Assembly (NCBI RefSeq): GCF_014898055.3
Contig: NW_026555331.1
Span: 103,562,684-103,626,683 of the forward strand
DNA: 64,000 nucleotides
Direction of reading: 5' to 3'
Source of the DNA: Talpa occidentalis
Lineage: Eukaryota > Chordata > Mammalia > Eulipotyphla > Talpidae
Shown here one piece after another: positions 58,186 through 64,000 of this stretch (position 1 is the first letter of the stretch; every line of letters begins with the position of its first letter). A model generated the notes under the pieces. That model did not search any database. It worked only from the letters and a program-made list of their open reading frames with translations, and was not told where the DNA came from. The position numbers were made by a program, and so were the translations under genes.

Positions 58186-59243
58186 TTTTAAGCCAAAAAG
58201 CGTTTTCTATGGTTTGCATGGAGGAAGAAGTGACTAGAAAACTGGCTAAAATCCAGCTTTTGCTTGTCTTATCACTTCCATGTCCTCTCTTGGCTAAATC
58301 CTGATTAGTCATCAATGATGATAATCTCATCTCACTTGCCAGTGATAGACATGTGATCCTGTTCTGACCAATGAAATAAGAGAAGAGATCTTCTGAGGGG
58401 GTCTTCTGGTATATTTTCCTTCTTGTAAGATGAAATCTAAGGTAAAAACAGTTCCTTGTTTTCCCCCTTTGCTGAACTTTAAGCCATGCAGCCATGCTGA
58501 GACCTTGAAGAGAACCAGCTAAGGACAAGGTCAGCAAGCTGAGACTGGCAAATGAAAAGGTGAAAATAACCTGGGTCCTTGACCTTAATCATTATTGAAT
58601 TAACCAATTTCAGCACCTGCTTTCCTGAGGCTTCCTCCATGACATGTTATATTTTCCTAGTTTAAATTAATCAAGACAGATTTCCTATTACATCAAAGTT
58701 ACAAAACCAAAAGGCATAACAAACTTTGTGAGGTTTATACATTCCACTAACATTCTTATCACCCATTTTATTTGTTTTCATGATAACATTTAAGTTCTCC
58801 AACTATGAAAATATGCATTATTTTAAGAATACTGAGTATCATATGAACATAAAATTTACATTAAATATTGCTAAAAACAAATGGAAAATAACTCAATATT
58901 TTGTGTCACCATATGAGAGGAATCACCAGATGAGAGGCATGGAAAAGGCTTCCTGGAAAAGCTGGTATTTACTCTAGACCTGGAAGGATTAGTGGTGTTT
59001 GAACAGTTGGAGACGGGTTTCCTAGACATTGTGGCCAGCCAGCATGCTGAAGTTTATGTCCCGGGAGAGGAAATGCAGCAGTATGACTTGAGTAGATGAT
59101 AGTAGACAGATAAGTCTAGAACTGGTTAGGTGCAGATTGTGGAGTTTCTTGAATGCTTTACTAAGGGGCTTGACCTTCCTTTCCTTGGTGGTGGGAAACA
59201 TGTGTTACCATGTATTGATTCTGGATGAATTGTTACAGCATAT
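58186..59243. other. Intergenic, nothing recognised
   Basis: No gene or clear repeat. 58157-58537 on the minus strand is open but runs into SINE sequence. Confidence 0.45.
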
Positions 59244-59257
59244 AGTCAATATTTTAT

Positions 59258-59572
59258 TTTTTTTAAGAGGCATGTATTTTTATTTATTTATGATTTATTT
59301 GTTTGTTTGTTTGTTTTGTTTATACATGCACTGGGTACAGTCAGAGGCGCGGGAGGGTGAGAGAATTCACCAAGCCAGAGCGGGGAGCAGAGCAGGCAGA
59401 AGGACAGAAGTACACTGCTGAGGGGAGCAGCGGGCGGCAGGAGAGGTCTGCGCGCCATGTGGGCCCCTCCTCCGGTGGCCGGGTAGCAGCCTGGGATCGA
59501 ACCAGTGCCACAGAGGCCGCGGACAACTTCGCAAGTCAGCGCTCAAACGCTGCGCCAGCGGGGAGGCCCTCC
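59258..59572 (-). mobile_element. SINE, 3'-extended subfamily, left arm of inverted pair
   Basis: Minus copy with a perfect 14-bp target-site duplication AGTCAATATTTTAT at 59244-59257 and 59573-59586. It has the same GCATGTATAAACAAAAC end, AAAC/AAAT repeats and ACATGCCTCTT extension as the copy at 21836-22156, and the same head marker GCCACAGAGGCCGCGG. Confidence 0.94.
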
Positions 59573-59624
59573 AGTCAATATTTTATATAGTTTTGGGGAC
59601 TTATTTGAATAAAAGGTATACATG

Positions 59625-59943
59625 GGGCCTCCCCGGTGGCACAGCGGTTGAGCGCTGGGTAGCGAAGCTGCCCGCGGCCTCTGCGGCGCCGGTTCGATCC
59701 CCGGCTGCTCCCCGGCCACCAGAGGAGGGTCCCACATGGCGCGCAGACCTCTCCTGCCGCCCGCTGCTCCCCTCAGCAGTGTACTTCGGTCCTTCTGCCT
59801 GCTCTGCTCCCCGCTCTGGCTCTGGTGAATTCTCTCACCCTCCCGCGCTTCTGACTGTACCCAGTGCTTGTATAAATAAATAAATTAAAAAAAAAAGTAA
59901 CTGAAGTGAAATGGGTTTGATGTATGAAAATGGCATGTTAAAA
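59625..59943 (+). mobile_element. SINE with 3' transduced flank, right arm of inverted pair
   Basis: Plus copy beginning GGGCCTCCCCGGTGGCACAG, with A box TGGCACAGCGG near 59637 and B box GGTTCGATCCC at 59691-59701. The regular body and first A-run end at 59896, but a further 43 bp of unique DNA (59897-59939) and a second A-run follow before the right target-site duplication. Duplication: AAAAGGTATACATG at 59611-59624 and AAAAAGTATACATG at 59944-59957, 13 of 14. Confidence 0.9.
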
Positions 59944-59957
59944 AAAAAGTATACATG

Positions 59958-61242
59958 ACTTTAATAAAACAATGAAAATCAATTTTCCATTCTAAGTTGG
60001 ATTCTGTGTTTTAAAGCAGTTGTCCAGGGAAAATAGTAAGTGACTGGTTACACATCCATTGTTTTCCATGATGTTCAAAACAAGAGGCAACTTCTCTAGA
60101 GAGATGAGGAAGGCCAGCAAACAATAGTCAGGCTCAGATACCTAGAGATGCCTGGGTAGGCAATGATCAAATTTGATGGAAAAGAGTTGAGGAAAAGCTG
60201 CTTAGTGCCTTGAGGTTGAGTAAGTTTGGAGGTGAGTGCAAGGAAGAGAAATAGGCAGTGTGAGGTGTCATTTTAAGAGCCGGGCTGGGTTCAGTTCCTT
60301 TTCTCATTTTACTCATGATGATATATGGGAAAAGACGTGACCAAATTTCTGGAGTTTCTCACTTGTTTACTTTATGCACATTTTCTTTTTTCAAAAAAGG
60401 AATTAATCTTCAATATAATCCTGAATGTTTATAAGGCAGCATGATTTCACTGCTGGTAGAGACAGAACTAGAATATGGCTTCCTTAAACATGAGCCTTCA
60501 TACTAAGTCTACTAAATCCCACAGATCTCTGCAAAAAGGGGCTTGCTGGCGGACTCCTTCCTGGTTACCAGGTAATCAGAGGCCATCAAACAACACACTG
60601 AGCTAAGATATCACCCAGCAAAAGAAATGGGGATTGCTTCCCAGTTAAAAAGAGATGTTAGTAATAGAAAAGGAAGCATTTCCCACAAACCCCCGCAGAT
60701 GTCCCCTGGCTTGACATTGGCCCGGACTGCTCACCTGCACTTTTTCTGAGCCAATCCTTGGAAAGGGAAGGGGGTTGAGCATAACAAGTTAGACTGTTGC
60801 TGCTCTTGTTATTATTAATAAAGATGATCTAGTTTCTGCCCTGGAGGTGTCCCTATGTAGTAAGTGGAGCAGTCACAAGGTCTGAGAGTGAGTGCTCCCC
60901 TCTTTTTATGCCAAAGGGAGAGCTTCTCCACAAGGACTGTTCCTTCTGCAGTCCTGCCTCCAATCCCATCTGGATGGGCGGGTGAGGCCTGGGGTTTGGG
61001 AGGGATTGCTGCACTGTGATGCACCAGTGTCCTGGTTGGCAGCTGGACCCCAAGGCTGGGGAGGAGGAAGCAGCATCACCCCTCACCTGCTTGCTCATAG
61101 GCGAAAACGGGGGCGATCGAGATGCTTTTGCCCTTAATCACCATGGTGGGTTCGGGGCCCATTGAGGCCCAAACCCTGCCGTCTGCGTTCAAGGTTACGA
61201 ATCCTACCCAGAGTGTTCTACTTTCCGGGCATTTCTGGACAT
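59958..61242. other. Intergenic, nothing recognised
   Basis: No gene or repeat supported. GC content rises from about 60890 toward the CpG island. Confidence 0.4.
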
Positions 61243-61257
61243 GCATTAGAGGGCGGT
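61243..61257 (+). promoter_or_regulatory. CTCF-like motif at island edge
   Basis: GCATTAGAGGGCGGT, 13 of 15 to the CTCF core, about 20-50 bp before the CpG island. Confidence 0.35.
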
Positions 61258-61269
61258 TAAAAGGCAGGG

Positions 61270-62280
61270 CACTTGCATAGCACACAGGCGCCAGTCTCAG
61301 ATAAGCAGACCTCAGCCGCCCCGCCCGGGGTCCTGCTCAAACCCCACCCGCCCGGGGCGGAGAGGCAGAGCGCGGCCGGGCGGGGGGCGCGCGGGGAGGC
61401 GCGGGCGCTGCGCGGGGTCCTCTCCAGGGCGCGCGGCGGCGGCTCCGGGGTCTCCACCCGCGCGCAGCCCGCGGCAGAGCGGAGGCAGCGGCTGCGACGG
61501 GCAAGCCATTTGCATTCGCCAGCAGTCATTTTTATACACGGAGGTAATGAAGTTGTCAGCGGCGCCCCGAGTGTGGCAGAGCCTGATATTCAAATAGACC
61601 TGCCGGGTGCGCCCGGCCCCCCGCCCCTGCCCCCCGGCCGTCCTGCAAATCCCCGGATGAGCGCGGCGCCCCGTTTGCTCCTGACAGCCGCGGGCGCTTT
61701 GTCTGCCCGGCACCCCCACCTCGCTCCCCGCTCCCCGCCTCCGCCCCTCGCCCGGCCTCTCTCGCTCATCCCCCGCGTCTTTGTCTCTGCCCCTCCTCCC
61801 CTTTGTGTGTCTGGGAAGACGCGGCTTCAGATGCCAGCGCCCCTTCCCGGGCTGCCTGCGGTGACCCCGCAAACCCGATGCGCGGGGCCCGCTGCCTCGC
61901 TGACGCACATCTGGGGGGGTGTCAGTCGCAGTGAGGCCAGCACCCTCACACCTAGCGTGGCCTCTCTCCTCCCCGGCAGTCCCTCGCCTTCCTCTTCCTC
62001 GCCATCAAGAAAGAGTATCTAATGCCGATGTTATCCCCTGGGCCTAAATAGCTCTCCGCCCTTGGTGATGCATAGTTGTGGTCATTTTTATGATTCCCAG
62101 ACCCCAAACGTATCCACCCCCTCAGGCTGCTGAGAAAAGGCCGCTGAGCAGGTGCAGCCCTGGCGAGAAAACCAGACGCGCTGCTCTGCGATGCGGTTGC
62201 TGAGGACAGAGAACGTCTACGCCGCCGGGACCCCCCTCCCGCGCCCCGTGCAGTGGGGTGCACTGGGGCAGCCCCTGGCC
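61270..62280. promoter_or_regulatory. Second CpG island, orphan
   Basis: GC- and CpG-rich at 61310-61500 and 61560-61970, weaker to 62270. It encloses AT-richer, developmental-looking segments: an octamer ATTTGCAT at 61508-61515, and TCATTTTTAT at about 61526 and 62080. Open frames on both strands (249 codons on +, 198 on -) have low-complexity Pro/Arg/Ala make-up typical of GC islands; I do not call them genes. Likely promoter or regulatory element of an unidentified, perhaps noncoding, transcript. Confidence 0.7.
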
Positions 62281-62397
62281 ACATGTGGCTGTTGAGCGCT
62301 TCAATGTGCTAGTCCATATCTGACTGATGAAAACAAAGAATGTCAACTGTCTTATTTAAAAACATTGATTAGATATTGAAAGGATAAAATTTTGGAT

Positions 62398-62702
62398 TTT
62401 TTTTTTATAATTAAGCCTCTAGACTTTATTTATTTAGATTTATTTATTTATTTATATAAGCACTGGGTACAGTCAGAAGCGCGGGAGGGTGAGAGAATTC
62501 ACCAGAGCCAGAGCGGGGAGCAGAGCAGGCAGAAGGACCGAAGTACACTGCTGAGGGGAGCAGCGGGCGGCAGGAGAGGTCTGCGCGCCATGTGGGACCC
62601 TCCTCTGGTGGCCGGGGAGCAGCCGGGGATCGAACCTGCTCTGCAGAGGCTGCGGGCAGCTTCGCAACCCAGCGCTCAACCGCTGCGCCACCGGGGAGGC
62701 CC
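62398..62702 (-). mobile_element. tRNA-derived SINE with private 3' extension
   Basis: Minus full-length copy, close to the family consensus. Target-site duplication AAATTTTGGAT at 62387-62397 and 62703-62713. Between the duplication and the normal tail lies non-SINE DNA (ATAATTAAGCCTCTAGAC on +, about 62407-62424) preceded by its own T-run. Confidence 0.92.
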
Positions 62703-62713
62703 AAATTTTGGAT

Positions 62714-63280
62714 ATGTTGGGTGAAGTAAAATATCTTATTAAAAATCTCTTTTGAACCTTAAAATATGGCTAAGAGAACATTTCGAGTGACCTATGGGAC
62801 TCATGTTGTGTTTCTACTGGACAGTACTGGTTAGAAGTTTACACCTCAGGGGCTTTGCTCAACCCTCTCACCTTACTCTGCCTTAACTTTGGAAAAGGCC
62901 AGTGAGTGAGGGAAGGTTCTTGGCTCTTCAGCATCAGACACCTGGGAAAGTAATTAGGAACTACCTGGGATTACATTGAGAACCTTGACCACACTGGGTA
63001 GAAGCAGTGGCTTGGATTGCATGGGTTGGCTGGTCCATTCCCTTTGTTCCCTGTAAGAAAGACCCGCACTCCCACCACAGTGGTGCCACAGTTCCATGGA
63101 CCAACTGTCCATGTGTGAAGTTGGGCCTCTAGGAGTGCTTTGTGCCTTTTAGGAGTTATTTGTCACACACTAAACTTGCTGACATGCCATTTAGAAGAGT
63201 GAATACTGTGTATGCACTGTAACAACTATTTCATAAGTATTTTTGGTGTACTTCGTTCCTCAGCATGCTGGGGCTGCAGA
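62714..63280. other. Intergenic, nothing recognised
   Basis: No gene or clear repeat. Confidence 0.45.
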
Positions 63281-63285
63281 GTAAG

Positions 63286-63500
63286 GGCTCCCGGAGTATG
63301 CATTGATACGATGCGCTGCAAATGATCCAGGCATGGGGGAGTCCCCGGGTGTGCATAGGCTCTACACACGGACGCAGCTCCTACAGGGCTTTTATGGCGC
63401 AGCTTGCCAATGATCCGTGTGTTAAAGACTCCCCAAATACACATTGACACGATAGACTGGAGTTGTTTGGGTCTATCGTGGCAATGATCCGCGGATAATG
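63286..63500. repeat. Degenerate tandem-like repeat, unassigned
   Basis: Three imperfect units share an opening of the CTCCC type, a middle CATTGATACGATG / CATTGACACGATA in units 1 and 3, and an end AATGATCC (63326-63333, 63410-63417, 63484-63491). The minus-strand open frame of 159 codons (63705-63226) repeats an IVSM-containing peptide accordingly. Family unknown. Confidence 0.45.
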
Positions 63501-64000
63501 GTGGTATCTTACGCACTTTCATTGAGATTGGAGTGCTCCTGGTCCTAATGGCACAACCAGAACTGCCCCAGTTAAGTCCCTCTGCAACTGCCTGTGCAGA
63601 CTGCCTTGGTCTTTGACCTCCTGCATCTTGACACTCTGGCACTGCTAATGTTTGTTGGTATTTTAATTGACGCAATTGAGTTAGCATTTTTTCCCCCAAG
63701 TGCACTTTTTATAATTTAGTACCTGGATTGGGCGTCCATGTACTGATGCCTTCCTCTGGTTAACGATAAACTGAAAACCTTGGAAAGGTCATACTTAAAG
63801 GAAAAAAGTGGTTTGGGGAGACTAAGTTTGGGAGATGCATATGAATTTGAGAGTGTTAATATGAAATAAATAACCTTGGTCCTAAGAAAACCTAGTTGGC
63901 AAAACCAAAATAGATCACACACGAAGGTGATACGAAGATGGAAGACACTTTTAGGGATTATAAAGGTAATATATTCAACAGAAATAGAACTCGAACACTG
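63501..64000. other. Right end of window, nothing recognised
   Basis: No gene or clear repeat beyond the degenerate array. Confidence 0.4.

Noticed and set aside
59691..59701. tRNA gene from the A/B boxes
   Set aside because: The boxes belong to the SINE head, which cannot fold into a complete tRNA with acceptor stem and is followed by the SINE body.
59593..59883. 96-codon frame [18 protein letters not shown] and its many relatives across the window
   Set aside because: These similar peptides are translations of the SINE, not a gene family.
61273..62022. 249-codon + frame and 198-codon - frame in the second CpG island
   Set aside because: Same GC effect, overlapping on opposite strands, with no recognised protein.

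Overview
The window is nuclear DNA from a placental mammal. It holds one complete, spliced protein-coding gene, SNX10 (sorting nexin 10), on the + strand. Exon by exon, six coding segments with GT-AG splice sites between 9952 and 37411 add up to 201 codons, the length of human SNX10. The interspersed repeats are old L1, L2, MIR and MLT1-like fragments plus many copies of one tRNA-headed SINE family. That SINE is not Alu, B1/B2, CAN, Bov-tA, CHR or ERE. My best guess for the host is a non-vespertilionid bat (a Rhin-1-like SINE), but I cannot confirm the species or the family name from sequence alone.

Layout. 1-9951 is intron or upstream sequence of SNX10, rich in SINEs and antisense L1; the usual 5' noncoding first exon was not found. 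9952-37411 is the coding part of the gene, with introns of about 15.3, 3.9, 0.4, 6.7 and 0.45 kb. Most of the bulk is repeats, a 76-bp CT microsatellite and three CTCF-like motifs, all three in the 6.7-kb intron. 37412 to about 39650 is the 3' UTR, ending at an AATAAA at 39629. 40870-42120 is a strong CpG island with no coding gene attached; it carries two exact tandem copies of an RFX X-box-like palindrome 22 bp apart. 42120-61240 is intergenic, with a CA repeat, MIR/L2 relics, a SINE dimer, an RPL23A processed pseudogene (minus strand, 56097-56620) and a head-to-head SINE pair. 61270-62280 is a second orphan CpG island. The last 1.7 kb contains a full SINE and a short unexplained degenerate repeat array.

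Biology. SNX10 is a small PX-domain protein that binds PI3P on endosomes, works with the V-ATPase, and is needed in osteoclasts and for ciliogenesis. In known mammals the gene lies on the 3' side of the HOXA cluster beyond SKAP2, so the gene-poor 3' flank with CpG islands may hold regulatory DNA; that is inference. I found no new multi-gene system. The most unusual signals are structural: SINE copies that carry extra 3' sequence inside their target-site duplications (two sharing the same extension), a SINE lacking its body, a close inverted SINE pair, and the tandem X-box pair in the CpG island.
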